A stretch of DNA of 64,000 nt, taken from the NCBI GenBank assembly GCA_025617375.2, contig JAMYGW020000002.1:3038001-3102000 (forward strand). Reading direction: 5' to 3'. Below the pieces are notes generated by a model. That model worked only from the letters and a program-made list of their open reading frames with translations. It made no database searches and had not been told where the DNA came from. The position numbers were made by a program, and so were the translations under genes. This stretch comes from Acarospora socialis (lineage: Eukaryota; Ascomycota; Lecanoromycetes; Acarosporales; Acarosporaceae). Position 1 is the stretch's first letter. Each line of letters starts with the position of its first letter. Below, one piece after another: positions 47,848 to 60,080 of this stretch.

Positions 47848-48676
47848 GAAGGGAAGGCAGGAAGGAGGAGGCGACAAGATTGGATCTGGGAGGCTTTCTG
47901 TGCGGTCATGGGTGAGTGCTCTCTTGATCCTTCGCTGGACGGCTTACTTCTTCAGGACTATTTTTGTCGAGGTATAGACTTCCTTGCTCGTGTTGACGTA
48001 GGTAAGTCTGTTTCTTGTTGAATATAGATCCGCAGTGTGACGGTCGTACAAGGTGAGTCCTATAAGCTCCAAGGTAAGTCTGGTTTTTGGTTGTCCACAA
48101 ACCGCACCGAAGGTGACCTTGCTACACATAACGAATATTGAAAAAACATTATCGGAATTACGTACTACAAGTTCTTTCTATAAATGTGATTGCAGTTTAT
48201 GAATATGTCTTCCAAGCCATGTACAAGATCTGTGTACCGCCTTCAACAGTATCCCTCTATCATGTCTTATATACCTACTCCTCTTGACGTGGATAAAGTT
48301 GGTGTATGTTTCTTTGTCCTTAAACGGGTAAGAAAGGTCGTTCCCTTGGTATTTCCCAGTACGTCATGGATCCCTTCAGGCTGGTACGTTGTAGCGAGAA
48401 AATAAAAGATCATTCGGTTGGGGTGAAGTCGAGGCAGAGGAAGAAGAGTAACTCTAGCTTTGAAGCCACGGTCCTGAACGTGGTCGTGCATATATCCTTA
48501 TTCCATTGGATTATGGGAAGGCGTCCGTCTTACAAGCCCAACCATGTCATATCTCGCGCCATCCAAGACCCAAGCACAAAACAAAGGACGACAAGTCGGA
48601 TACGAGCATAAACCCCGCTGCCTCATCGCTTGCCCAATTTCCCGGCACCCGACGACGACGAAAGCTTACACCCCAA
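47848..48676. other. Convergent spacer kinase / Myb-like gene B
   Basis: No supported gene; short frames only. Confidence 0.5.
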
Positions 48677-49535
48677 CTAAACCGTGTCCTCCAAATCCCC
48701 CTCCTCGTCCTCATCCCCAACATTCCAATAATATTCCCCACCGATTCCCACTTCCGCTCCACACCCACCCCCAATCCCGTTCGTCAACCCATTCCTCGCC
48801 CTACCACCAAACGCACTCTCCCCATGCCCCTCCCCCGCACTCACACCATTCATCCAATCCACCTCCCCATCCACCACCTCATTCAACTCATCCAGCATAC
48901 TCCCGCTCCCGCTCTGCGACGACTCGCCGTTACTCACCATCTCCACCTTCACGCCCTGCTGCTGCTGCTGCGCGTGCCCATTCGTCGCCTTCCGTCCCCT
49001 TGGCGTCTTCGTCGGCGTCGAATTCTTACTCACCCTCCCTCCCACCACCCCGTTTCCATTCGCATCCTTCTTCGGCGTCCTGGGCGCACGTGCTTTTTTC
49101 GGCGTCCCGTTCCCGTTTTGGGAAGAGCCGTTGATGGACGCGGACGCGGAGGCGAAGGATTGAGCGGGAGAGTCGAGGTCGATGGAGCCGTCGGCGGAGG
49201 CTTCGGCTTTCAGGGCTTCGGCTTGTCGCTTGATGTGCCGGAAGCGGCCCTCGATGCTGTCGTAGGTGGTGCCTTTGCCGTAGTACTTGGCTATGAGACG
49301 GTAGTTGGGCTGTGGCGGGGGTTAGTGAGAGGGTGTTTGGAGGGAGAGGGAGGGAAGAACGGAGGTTGGTGGGGTGAGAAATTGGGGGAAGGGGAGGAGG
49401 GAGGAAGAACGCGGAGTGTGATGAAAGGTAGAGGAAGGCAAGGGAAGGTCAGCTTACCTTGTGAGTCTCCGACGAGGCCCACCAGGCTGCGAGGAGGCGC
49501 TCGAATGAGTCAGTCGTTTTCCAGGTGACAGGCAT
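48677..49535 (-). CDS. Myb/SANT-like nuclear protein (cluster member B)
   Basis: Exons 49535-49458 and 49309-48677 (transcript order) give 236 residues. The N-terminal module is MPVTWKTTDSFERLLAAWWASSETHK and PNYRLIAKYYGKGTTYDSIEGRFRHIKRQAE, the same aromatic/acidic start, Leu-rich helix and basic third helix as the other members. The tail contains TPKKARAPRTPKKD, an STPTKTPRGRK AT-hook-like patch, a poly-Gln run (QQQQQ), VKVE, and an acidic end (DEDEEGDLED). The single 148-nt intron lies inside the domain in phase 0, a position shared with members G and H. Confidence 0.78.
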
Positions 49536-50880
49536 ACTTGGTGGTTGTCTGTTGTTGGAAGGTAAAGATGCAGTGAATTCTGTCAGGACGTACGGCGAGA
49601 GAGACGCGTGGAAGTTGTTCGAAGAGGGTGGACTGTTGAGCATGTCAGAAAATTCAAATGTGAATGTAGTCTGTAGTGGAAGATCTCACCTTGAGGTATG
49701 GAACGCTCGCAAAGTATAGTGAGAACGATGACTGGATGATAACACAGAACAAAGTTGGGTACCCTAAGGTACTGTTGTATGTGAAGAGGCAGCGACTTCA
49801 GTGACTCTTCAAACCTATCTCTGTGGCAGCAAGGGAAGCACCAAGACTTGATAAACTCTAAGAATTCTCAAAGTCACTCTTGTAACATACACTTGCACTC
49901 CGTAAACATATACAGACCACTGGGCGCACGCCACTCCTTTAAACCAACTTCGCCATCGAAGGTCAAGGGCACCTCCCAAACCTTGAAAATGCCCTCCCCT
50001 CTCCTTTCGCCCCGTTCTCTCCTCACTCCCTACTGCACAAATCCATGCTCTGCTATGACTCACACCCTCCCATCACATAACTCCTCACAAACCCATCCTG
50101 TCAAGAGCTACGGTGCATTCTGCTGCGACGCGATGCAGCGTGACAGGTCCCCTACATTAGCCCCGGGTAGCTCTCCTTTAACCTCGGACGCGACAGCCCC
50201 GTTCCTGGAGCTAGCGCACTAAGTCCCGCTGCGTTACCGAGGATCGGGGGCAGCTGTGAGCCATGGATCGCGGTTTCGGGCGCGGTCGCGTCGAGAGGGG
50301 TGGCGGGGAAACGGGTACTTATCATGAGCTGTGCATCTACGGAGTAACAATCAATCGTCAATGGATGGATATACGTTGCCGGTGTCTCAGGCGACGAGTC
50401 TAAGAGCGATAAGTCCTCTGCGGGAGCCCTCGAGGATTCGGGGACCCACGCCACTTTACGCGTGAGGCCGGGGACGCGGCCTTATGCAGCCACTTTACGC
50501 GTGATCCTTGCATTGCGAGCGGTCAAAGTGCTTGCATGTTCGGTAGTTGCCCCGGTGACGTCGAGGCGTCGACGAGTTCAGGAGGCTGGGGCTAGATTGA
50601 TCGTGACACAGAGATGGAAGCTTACTTCGTTCATCAGAGAGCAATCTGTGCGGAGTATATGCTTAGTTGCCAGTAGTCGCGTACGGCGGTACTGAGATCC
50701 TCATATAATACATTTCCCGCAGACCTGAAGAGCTATGCAGGAGGATCGTAGATTTCCAGTAGATCAAAGGAAAATAGACCATGAATGAATAAATGGCCCT
50801 AGGACAAGAGACACCTTGAAAACCCTCCAGCATCTCAGACCAAGCTCTTGAACGTCGCAGCGATACTTGTGAGTCCCCGC
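49536..50880. other. Intergenic between members B and C
   Basis: No gene supported. CCACTTTACGCGTGA occurs twice, at 50451-50465 and 50491-50505. Confidence 0.5.
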
Positions 50881-51687
50881 TCAAGCCTCCGTGGAGACAT
50901 CTTCGCCATCGAAGTCTTTATCGCTGTCAAACGAGTCCTCGCTCTCTGAATCGGTGGCCTGACCAAAGACATTGGTTTCGTCCCCACCAATGGCCCCTTC
51001 CATATACACGAACGGATCATCGAGTTGGTGGTAATTTGGCTTGGCGCTATCGCGAGGAGAGCAACGCTTGCCTTGAATTTGGCCATCGATGTCTTTTTTG
51101 CCAGCCTCGGGAGATGGGGTGGCAAGTTTGGATGGTTTGTTAGGAGTAGTGGAAGTCTTCTTCCTCGGAGTCGCCGGTGGAGTGACGGCGTGGTCGGTGG
51201 CAGCGTTGGCCTGGTTGCCCATGAGATCGGCGACGTCGTCCCCCTCACCTTCGATGGGCTCTGTCTTGACCTTCTTGTTCGACGTACCGCTCGTAGTCTT
51301 GGTTGTCTCGCGACTACGCTTCGTGCCGGATAGCACCACCGCATCGGTGGGAACGACTCCGGGGTTGAGGGCACGAGCTTTGGCCTTCAACTTCGTCATA
51401 CGCGTTTGGATGACTGAAGCGGCGATATTGTTCCCTAGAGGAAGATATGCATGAGCTTGACGCTAGAGGAATAGAAACAGATTTGTACTTCTGAACACAT
51501 TAAGACTGTATATGAAGTAAAATCATCGGCCACATGGGGTCCAGGAGTAAATGCTGAACGCAATCTTACCGAAGACTTTTGCAACACTGGGCCCATCAAC
51601 CTTGATGTTGTGTACAGCCAAGATAGAGAGTAGCAGGCGCTCATCGTTCGCTGCTGTCCAAGTGATAGTTTTCTGGCCGGTTGGCAT
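50881..51687 (-). CDS. Myb/SANT-like nuclear protein (cluster member C)
   Basis: Exons 51687-51570 and 51434-50881 (transcript order) give 223 residues. The module is MPTGQKTITWTAANDERLLLSILAVHNIKVDGPSVAKVFG, then NNIAASVIQTRMTKLKAKAR. The 135-nt intron, in phase 1 at the Gly before the third helix, is at the same place as the second domain intron of members A, D and E. The tail has KRSRETTKTT, KKVKTEPIEGEGDD, TPPATPRKKTS, and an acidic C-terminus (DSESEDSFDSDKDFDGED). A nuclear DNA- or chromatin-binding role is inferred from the fold and composition. Confidence 0.78.
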
Positions 51688-53686
51688 TGTGTAGTGGCTG
51701 ACGGTAACCTCACCCAGTCAGTGAATTTGGTAAAGGGTATGTGACGGTGAGGACAAATAAAGGGAATGCTTATAATTGTGCTGTAACGGGATAGAGAACA
51801 CTTACTTGAGGAAGTAAATCGCGTTAGACGTAAGGTTGCTTTAAGATTGGTGAAGAGTTGTTGTGATGTTGAAGTAATGGTTGACTAGGTATTGTAAGGT
51901 CGAGGAGGGATTGTCGCTGAGATGTGCTTTTTGACTTCCAAAGTGCCCTAGCTTTGCAGAAGTTGTCCGATTCTGGTTCTGAAGTCTTACTGATTCAACA
52001 TAAACAGCTAATCCCGAAGAAGCTTTGGTTGACTGCGCTATCCAGATTGCACTCTAGAGAGAATGTCAGAATACATTGTGGTTAGTATTGTGGTATCACA
52101 ATACTTCTCTACAACCGTCAAAATGCCTTCGACGCATATACGGACACTTCGAAGAATCATCCGGAATCAAATTTAGCATAGAAGCCTGCAGCTCTTGCTA
52201 CAGGTAAGCATGGCCAATCAAACAACGCAACAAAAGAGGCTCAGCTCTCTCCAACCCTTCCAAATTCTTAGCAAAGATACCCTGGATTGAGAGCAATCCA
52301 TTTGCGGCTAGCCGTGAAGAAGAAAGCGTGTCAAGACTTATCGAGGCCTTTTAGTTCTAAAAGTAGCCAGCAGGGAAGCGTCTGCAGTAGAAGGCACATT
52401 CCCGAAGGTGCCGACGCCTTCGAGTCTTCCGGTTTGCCAGACTTGAGACGTAATATCCACGCGCAGAAGACTCGGTCGACGGATTCCCGCAGGTACCAGA
52501 CTGGGCATACCAGTCCAAGTTCAAATGAGAACTATCTGTTCAAACTGGCTCTGATAAGAGTAAGTATAGCACGCCTGCCGAGACGGTGTGTCGTAAAAGC
52601 AATCCGTCGTTCTCTACAACAATCATATTGTCAAGCTTCTTATCAACACTCGAAGCACCAACAAAGTAGCCCCAAGAACCCCCCACCAGCATCCCTTCAC
52701 ATAAACCGACCACCCGTCCACCTCCAGTCCATCCACACTGCAACTCCTAGCACACTGCACTCCGATCTACCAGAAGTGACCCGATCACACCGCTCTTCTG
52801 CCACCCAGCCCCTCCAATTTACTCGTCACATTTCTAGCGTTCAAAAGGGGACTATGAGTCACAGAACGGTCCGAGATACAGAGTGCTGTATCTGTAGCAG
52901 ATGAAGTTGGAGTAAAGTTTACGGGAGGCCGTAAGCGAAGTGTGGGGGAGCGCGTGGTTTAGGCTTCGGGCTTGCTCCTGTCGATCAGGGGCCGCCGGGC
53001 TAGCCATGCTTTAGCGTGTAGAGCGGGATGCCCAGAGTTGGGGGGGGAAGGCCGCTGGGCTAGGTGAGCTTGTGATATTGCTCGAGACGCGACTTAGGTA
53101 TGATGAGCTACGTACAGGTACACGAGCACAGGCTCGGCAGGCTGCGTTACCATGTACATACATATGTATATCTCTCAAGGACCGAAGTGGCGACGGCGTG
53201 GCGGCATGAGTACTCCATACTAAGGTATCGCCCATACCGCTGTGGATACGCTCCTTCTCCACTGGACTCGGCCAGCTGGAGTTGTTCTACAGACAATATT
53301 CTACGACTAAGTCTGACAGTATTTTAAAGCAAGTTACCTAGAAGCATTTTTACTTACAGTACAGGAAAGATTACAACAGTGCTTGATTGCCTGCCTACGG
53401 ACCTCCTTCTGACATAATTTCCATAACCTCACTTGATACTCCTCTTAACTCCTCCAACCTCCTCCAACTTCTCATGCTTTCACACCTTCACCTTGCATCT
53501 ATTCAGCACAGAACTCGACAATTAGTCAATTGAAAGCCACAACTCCTCTCTACTCATCCATAACCCAACAATGTAAGATTACCCACACTCTTCTTATCTT
53601 CCTACTTCTCTGGCTATCACAGCCCACTGACGAACTCACCAGAATTCAAAAGACCTACTCGAGGCAATCGAGTCGAATCAGTCAAA
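51688..53686. other. Intergenic between members C and D
   Basis: A 206-codon frame at 52287-52904 (+) is Ser/Arg/His-rich with no domain or splice support and is not called. No RNA gene is seen. Confidence 0.45.
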
Positions 53687-54865
53687 ATGCCAGTCAAGTG
53701 GACCCCCGACAACGACCAGATTGTAAGTCACTATCACAAGAATCCTCAATCGTTCTTCTCCATTGATACCTCGATTTACCTTACGTCTACCTTTTAATAC
53801 ACACTGCCCACTCGTTCCTTGTTCTACAATCCTCCACCTTTCAAAAACCTACCACCGTCACCTCTTTCCAACTCTTCTCAATGACAGTTAAGCTGACCAC
53901 CACCTCGATCCCAACAGCTCCTCCTCAAAATCCTCGAAACCCACTCAGAACTAACCGTCGACTCCAAGCGCGTCGCAGCCGCATGGCGTACCTCCCCCTT
54001 TCCTTTCCTTTCCTTTCCTTTCCTTTCCTTTCCTTTTCCTTCCCTCCTCATCCCCTCCCCTTTTTTCTTACCACCTCGTGCGCCTCCACTCCCTCTTCCT
54101 CTCTCCACCCACCAACCATCCCACCCTCCTCTCTCCCCCTCCACAACCTCACTAACAACCCCTATCTTCACAGCCCCAACCCGCGAACAACCCACACCCC
54201 GCGCCATAACCGAGCGCCTCGTCAAGATCCGCCAACTCGCCAAAGCCAACGGCGCCGGCCACTTCGAGATCTCCTCGGCGCAGAGCAAGTCGACCAACTC
54301 GAAATCGAAAAGCAACCCGTCGACGCCTCGAAAACCTACCTCTACCTCTACGACTGCGTCTACGCCCAAGGCAGGCGGCGGCGCGACGAAGCGGAAGCGG
54401 GGAGCGTCGTCCTCGACTGCAGCAACGGCAGCGGCAGCGGGGGGAAGGAAGGGCGTGGATGTGGGTGAGGATGATGACGAGGAGGTCGGATTGAAAGTCT
54501 CGGCTGGAAAGGCAGCGTGGTTGCAGGGGCATGGCGCATCTCATCTCAACGGCAATGGCAACTCTAACTCCCACTCCGGTTTCCCTATCGACCTCGACGC
54601 CGACGCCGACGCCGATGCCGATACAGACGTCGACGCATACCCGACTCCGAGCCGCGAACACGACGTCGGTAGTGGTGGTGGTGCGCGAGTAGGATGTGCT
54701 GTTGCGAGTCCGAGTCCGAGTAAGAGGGCCAGACGGGATGCGGGAGTGCGGGTCAAGACGGAGGGGAACGGGTACGGATCCGGAGCGGAGTTTGGGGATG
54801 GAGGCGACTGTGAAGGCGACGGGGAAAGCAGCGTCAGCGAGTTTGCGGATGGCGATGCTGTTTGA
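53687..54865 (+). CDS. Myb/SANT-like nuclear protein (cluster member D)
   Basis: Exons 53687-53722, 53918-53987 and 54174-54865 give 265 residues. The module is MPVKWTPDNDQI, LLLKILETHSELTVDSKRVAAAWP, PTREQPTPRAITERLVKIRQLAK, the clearest copy of the family pattern. Introns fall after NDQI (phase 0, 195 nt) and before the third helix (phase 1, 186 nt), as in A and E. The second intron carries a pure pyrimidine TTTCC microsatellite. The tail has STPRKPTSTS, ATKRKRGASS, an Asp-Ala dipeptide run (DADADADADTDVDA) from GACGCC-type repeats, KRARRDAGVRVKTE, and an acidic end. Confidence 0.8.
53999..54035 (+). repeat. TTTCC microsatellite in an intron
   Basis: Seven or so TTTCC units in a row, inside the second intron of cluster member D. 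It is a plain pyrimidine microsatellite. Confidence 0.9.
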
Positions 54866-55340
54866 GATGAGCCCGTCGGCCCGCTTCGTCGAAGTGGTAA
54901 GCGGGCGGGCGGCGGAGGTACAGTTTGCGGAAGAGCAAGGGGAGGGAAGTGGTTCTTCTGTCGCTCTTGTCTCTTCACTGATGGCTTTTCCTTTCTAGCG
55001 TCACTGGAACCTCTAGTGATTTCAAGGCGAGGCACGGTTCTTCGATGCAATGGGATGGAAGGTTCGCAATTCGGTCGGGAGATAGTTTTGATTTCCTCGC
55101 ACCTTTCGAAACAATGAATAATGAACCTCGAGAGGCTTTTCGTGCAAGGGGGCCGGTGTCTACAATCTACCTCAACCCGCCCAGAACGCGACATTCAATC
55201 TCATTCCCTTTATCCAACCCCCGAAACCGTGCCCTTCACCGACGCGCCGAGCATAGCGCTCCGCTAGCTAGCCCCAGCGCCGGAACGAAAAAACCAAAGT
55301 CCCAACCTCACCGGCGTGGCATCCAAACCGAGAACCTGGT
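54866..55340. other. Convergent spacer members D / E
   Basis: About 0.5 kb between the 3' ends of two cluster members. No further gene supported. Confidence 0.55.
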
Positions 55341-56027
55341 CTACGCACCACCTTCCTCCCCTTTCACCCCACCCACCCCGTTCTCCACACCATCATCTCC
55401 CAAACCCAGACCCACCTCTCCATTCCCGTCGCCGAACCCCTTCCCAAGCTCCTCCTCGTCATCCTCATGCTTCGCACAAAACTCCTCTCCCCCAAGCTTT
55501 CGCTTCTTGGCCGTGACCTTCTTCACCTCCCCCGTCCGCTTCTTCGTCGCAGCCCTACCAGCCTTCGCGGCTGTCTTCCCGGGAGGGCTGTCGTCCTCGC
55601 CCGCGACGGCGGTGGAGGAGGTAGAGGCGGCGGCTTTGGCGCGCAGTTTGGCGATGCGTTGGGTTATGGCTTTGGGGGTGACGTCTGGTTTGAGGGAAGG
55701 GAGTTAGATGGGGTTTAGTGGCGGTCGGAGTTGGGTTCGGGAGGAGAGGGTCTTGGGAAGAGAGGGGAGTAGAGAAAGGGGAGGGGAAGTACCGGGACCC
55801 ATGGCGGCGGCGAGGGCTTCGTAGTTGAGCTTGACGTTGTGGATTTTGAGGACGGCGATGAAGAGCTGTTTTGTCCGAGTTTAGTGGGGTTTCTTCAAGT
55901 GAGGAGTTCGATTTGAGGGATGGGGTGGGGAGGTGTGGTGAGCTTATAAGGGACTGAGAAGGGAAAGTAAGTGAGGTTGGTGTAGACTCACTTTCACGTC
56001 GGCTTCGTCGGTCCAGTGGACGACCAT
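55341..56027 (-). CDS. Myb/SANT-like nuclear protein (cluster member E)
   Basis: Exons 56027-55992, 55865-55793 and 55684-55341 (transcript order) give 150 residues, the shortest member. The module is MVVHWTDEADVK, LFIAVLKIHNVKLNYEALAAAMGP, DVTPKAITQRIAKLRAKA. The introns are in the same places and phases as in A and D. The tail is basic (KTAAKAGRAATKKRTGEVKK, TAKKRKLGG) and then acidic/Gly-rich, with VKGE five residues from the end. It runs convergently to member D, which shares its intron pattern, so the two may be an inverted duplication. Confidence 0.8.
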
Positions 56028-57677
56028 GTTGGCGGCGTGGAGGTTTTGGAGTGAGATCTGAAGGTGGGTTTCCGAAGATGAGGTGGAGTTGTGTGTGGAC
56101 TGTGGAGTATGATCGAGGTCTTGAAGTGATATTGCGAGGAAGAAGTTCGAGTTGTGAGAAGAAGGTTGTATGACAAGTATAGTAGTGTTGGAGCCTGGAA
56201 TGGAAGTGTGGCTGAGGTAGAAACCACTTGCCCTAAGATTTCACGGTTTGTTTGGAACCGCTCATGCGCAGGATGGAGAGTAACGAGGACTTGGAAAGTC
56301 GGCCGACCAAAACGAATCTGAGGTAGAGATTTTCTTAAACTCGAGAAGCCCTCAACGATATTGATACTGCAGAGATATTGTTTGGTTGAAATTCGTGGCA
56401 AAGCTCTTGGGATGGAGGAAGCTTGAGGAAGCTTGACTTACTGCCCATCTAGGTAAGAGTCCTTGTTTCTATATGACAGCGATCAAGGTGAAGTGGCTGA
56501 ATCATATTTGCATGTCGGAGCGCAATGACAGAGCTTGATTTTCTAGTGTTTCTACTGTGGACACGTTCGATCAATAGAAGGTACCTGATAGTGTATGAAA
56601 CTGCTGGGCTTTTCGTGTACAGACTGGAAGCAATAAGAACTTCCACATTTGGCCATGCATTGGTTTAGATCTTTCCATTCGCACAAATCAGCAGCAATGC
56701 TAAGGTGTCGTCGGGAGTTGGGAACCGCAAATGCGCAGCTGGTGATGAGCCTTGAGCTGGTGAGGAGCCCTAGGTTAAAAGTAGCAAACAGTAGTAACAA
56801 CGGGAGTTAACAAGGGTAAGCGAAGATGACGAGAACAGATTGTGACATGTCCTATTTTCTGAACATTCTGACCGCAGAAAATCTGAGGCCTACCCTTAGG
56901 TTGAGACGAATACACTCTAGCTAGGAGTCTGCTTGGAGGTTTGTTAAATAACAGTACGTTTATGACTCGTGGGACCAAGTGAATCAATGGCCACAAACCC
57001 CTCCAATTCTTCACATATTCTATCCTTTCTATTACAGGAACACTGTTGAGAGGTTCGATCAAACAGAGCAGGGCAACGCTGCATGTTTAAGGCAATACCG
57101 ATATCTGAAGGGAACGACGCAGCTGATAATCTTAACTACCCAAATCTGGAGGGATGGCACTTCTTTGGACTGCCAAGGCTTACATCGTGTCACGGACATG
57201 ATAGAAACTGAAGCGTTCGGCGCAAGGTTCTCATATAGGATATCTAAGGCTGTTTCGTCCCCTTGTCAATATTACTGTAGGGCTGCTTTACCTTCTACGA
57301 TCATGTACCGTGGTTGTCAAGGGATTTGCAGAAAGACGTCATCAGTTTGACACGAGGAAGTGGGTATCACTTATACCTAACGGGCTAGGTAGGTATATAC
57401 CAAGGTCCTGCGGTGTGTGAACCAACCCAGCTGATGATCAGACTGTGCGCAAAACTTCCCTGCCTGGTTCAAGAGAAAGAACTGTCCGCTGTCATAAGCG
57501 GTGAAATGCCTGTCCAACCTTGCTATGATATCCTCCATCAAGGTGGCGAGTGAGAGGATATAACCCCAATCTCAAATGGCCACGAAAACGCCCAGAGAGA
57601 TCAGGTAGCGCCTAGGTGTAAAGTCTACCAACCAATAAGTTGACCGTCTTCAATAGTTCTATAAAGGCCAATATGAC
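56028..57677. other. Intergenic between members E and F
   Basis: 1.65 kb without a supported gene. Frames at 56552-57062 (-) and 56979-57350 (+) have no recognisable domain. Confidence 0.45.
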
Positions 57678-58425
57678 TTACACATCGTCCACCAAATCCA
57701 CAGCGCCATCCGCCGTCAAGTCCTCGGTCTTGCAGATAGCTCCATTCTGCAAGGCGTGTTCCAGTTTGACCTTTTTCGGACTACCATTGTCGTCGACAGA
57801 GATGGCGCGACTAGTAGAGCCTCTCTTGAAGGCCGCAAGCGAAGGTTCTTCATCGTCTTCATTAGCTGCGTTGGAGCTCTCCGCTTGCTTCCTCTTCGAG
57901 CCGGTAGATTTGCCCGATTTTGGAGTGTTTTTATTGCCTGCAGAAGGCTTGCGCGGAGTGGTGGGTTCCGTTCCTCCATCTTTTGTGGTTTTCTTGATCT
58001 TCTGGTAATGTTGGCTGGAGTGTGTCAGCAGTGAGTAAAATATACCCTTGTGATGGTTGAGGACTTGGGTAGTAGGATGTAATGCAAGGCGTATGGTTGT
58101 GGCGACCGTTGCGGAGATAAGGAAATAAAGTGAAACGTGTAGGTGACTCAATATAAAGCCCACGTTATTAAACTGAAAAGATTTTATTCAAAGAGCGCAA
58201 CAACAAGGCAGAAATGAGTGAACTTGCAATAGAAGAAGACAGAAAGCTATACTGTTGGCCACCCATTGAAAGAAACTACAAAGGCACTCACCGGCAAGCT
58301 TCACTGGAGAAGCTCCCTCCCATCTTTACAGACACATCTTGCCAGCTAGGTGGCTTCGGGTTGGTGAGCTCAATGATGGCAAGCAAGAGTTTGCGCTCCT
58401 GCGCAACATCCCAGAGGGTAGGCAT
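57678..58425 (-). CDS. Myb/SANT-like nuclear protein (cluster member F)
   Basis: Exons 58425-58292 and 58014-57678 (transcript order) give 156 residues. The module is MPTLWDVAQERKLLLAIIELTNPKPPSWQDVSVKMGG, then SFSSEACRQHYQKIKKTTK. The spacing Trp...LLLAII...W..V...MGG...C..HYQKIKK fits a Myb/SANT-like fold better than any other member. The 277-nt intron is in phase 2 within the third helix, a position unique in the cluster. The tail has TPRKPSAGNK, KRKQAESS, an acidic EDDEE, and SPKKVKLEH, then an acidic end. Confidence 0.78.
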
Positions 58426-59461
58426 GTTGAAGCTTCTTTGTTTTAGAGTTGTGACTTGATCGCTGATCTTAGATTGATGAATGATGAACCAGAGGTGGTT
58501 CTGGTGAAGTGGAGGGATGATGGGACGAGAACAGTCAAAGATGAGGTGGAAGGGGTAAGTAGCCGTGGGAAGTGTGAATGTAAGATGGGTGAGAACAGCT
58601 CCAATATTCTGTGCATGTGGGTAGGTGAATACTGATGCAGCAACAGTGCAGAAGTGATGATTTGGAGTGTGGCTGCAGGACAATCGCGAGGTCGATCATT
58701 GGGACTGGAGTATTGTAGATCTGCACAGGGTTTGAGACGAGAAAAACCAGCATAAGATTGAGCGATGTAGACAATATCATAGGAGCTCAGAACGTCAGCT
58801 ACGAAATTACGTCCAACAGGAGTGCTATTTGACGATAACAACCTTGCATTGTGGTCAGTGACATAATGTATGGTTGATTCTGCTGTTTTGGGGATGTTGC
58901 AGATCGCTCAGCTTCAGAGCCCAGGCACCTAGAGGAACACTGATACAAGTGACAACAAAACATATGTCCCACCGTTCGATTGCAGAATGAAGTGGACAGT
59001 TTTATTGTGATCAGTCAACTGCTTGGAGATGTGGTTGTGCTGTATCCTTTCACCAACCGGCATATGATATCCCGCCCCTTAGCCGCTGTGCAGCATTACG
59101 GATGTGGAGATGTAGCAAACAGCGATGCACCGCTCTCGAGTCCCAGTAGCAACTTGTATGCAGTTAAACGTCACCATCCTTCCCTTTATCCTGTATAACT
59201 TAAGCTGCTGAACAAGGGCGGTAACTTGGATGTTCAGCAGATACGAATATTTCTAGCCTCCTATCACCCCTCTTCACTCCCCTTGCTACCTATCTGAACA
59301 GCATCGTCACCATTACTTGCCCATGAGGTAGTGAAAATAATTTCTTGCCACAGACAATTAAGATATTAGAAATCACTGCTATTGCTCGTACCAAGCAATC
59401 CACTCCTGAGCAAATCCCCCATCAAGCCCTCAAGCTGGCGAGCCTACGAAGGAACAAGCTT
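58426..59461. other. Divergent region between members F and G
   Basis: 1.0 kb of shared upstream DNA. No other gene is supported. Confidence 0.5.
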
Positions 59462-60080
59462 ATGCCCACGGATGGCGCCACAGCCAAGTTCCTCTACACC
59501 ATCATCAAACAACTGGATCTGAAATCGGTATACATACCCTCTTCATTCATTGCCTCTACCCTACCCAGCTTCAGGCCCGCTAATGAAAAAACGATAGATC
59601 GATTGGACCCTGGTAGCTAGCCAGCTTGGTATAACGAACGGCCACGCTGCCCGGATGCGCTTCTCGCGGTTCAAGCAACATATGGAGGGCGTCCCCACCA
59701 CCCCGCGCAAGCCTCGTAACAATGTTCCCCGTCCTGCGAGGGCACCGAAGAAAGAGAAAGGGGACATTAGCAAAGGTGGAGGTGAAGGCATGAGCGGTTT
59801 GGTTCCTCGAGGCGAGAGAAGTCATGAGGCAAGAGTGAAGGTGGAGCCAGGAGTGGTAGACTTACCTCAAGCTTGTGACGGGGTAAGAGGCGGTACAGCA
59901 GTTGATCAGGTCGGTCTATTGTCGCTGGATTCGAGGGATGAGCAAGAGCAGAAACCCCCATCGCAATTACTGCATAGCAGTGTATTGGGACCTTCTGAAG
60001 CCTTGTTTGCGCCCGGGGGGCCGTCTTTTAGAAGCCCTAACCAGGTACTGGTAAAGGTTGAGGAGAGCTGGGATGATTAA
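59462..60080 (+). CDS. Myb/SANT-like nuclear protein (cluster member G)
   Basis: Exons 59462-59527 and 59598-60080 give 182 residues. The module is MPTDGATAKFLYTIIKQLDLKS, then IDWTLVASQLGITNGHAARMRFSRFKQH. This version (FLYTIIKQL...IDWxxVAxxL.ITNGHAARMRFSRFKQ) is a form I recall as recurrent in Pezizomycotina genomes without an assigned function. The 70-nt intron in phase 0 is placed as in members B and H. The tail has TPRKPRNNVPRPARAPKKEK, RVKVEPGVVD, and a second VKVE just before the end. Confidence 0.8.

Noticed and set aside
46999-47877. 292-codon minus-strand frame over the kinase
   Set aside because: Antisense shadow caused by high GC; the plus strand has all kinase motifs.
48506-49528. 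340-codon plus-strand frame
   Set aside because: Antisense to Myb/SANT-like member B, whose protein pattern and introns are convincing.
52287-52904. 206-codon frame between cluster members C and D
   Set aside because: No family module, no VKxE motif, low-complexity composition, no splice support.
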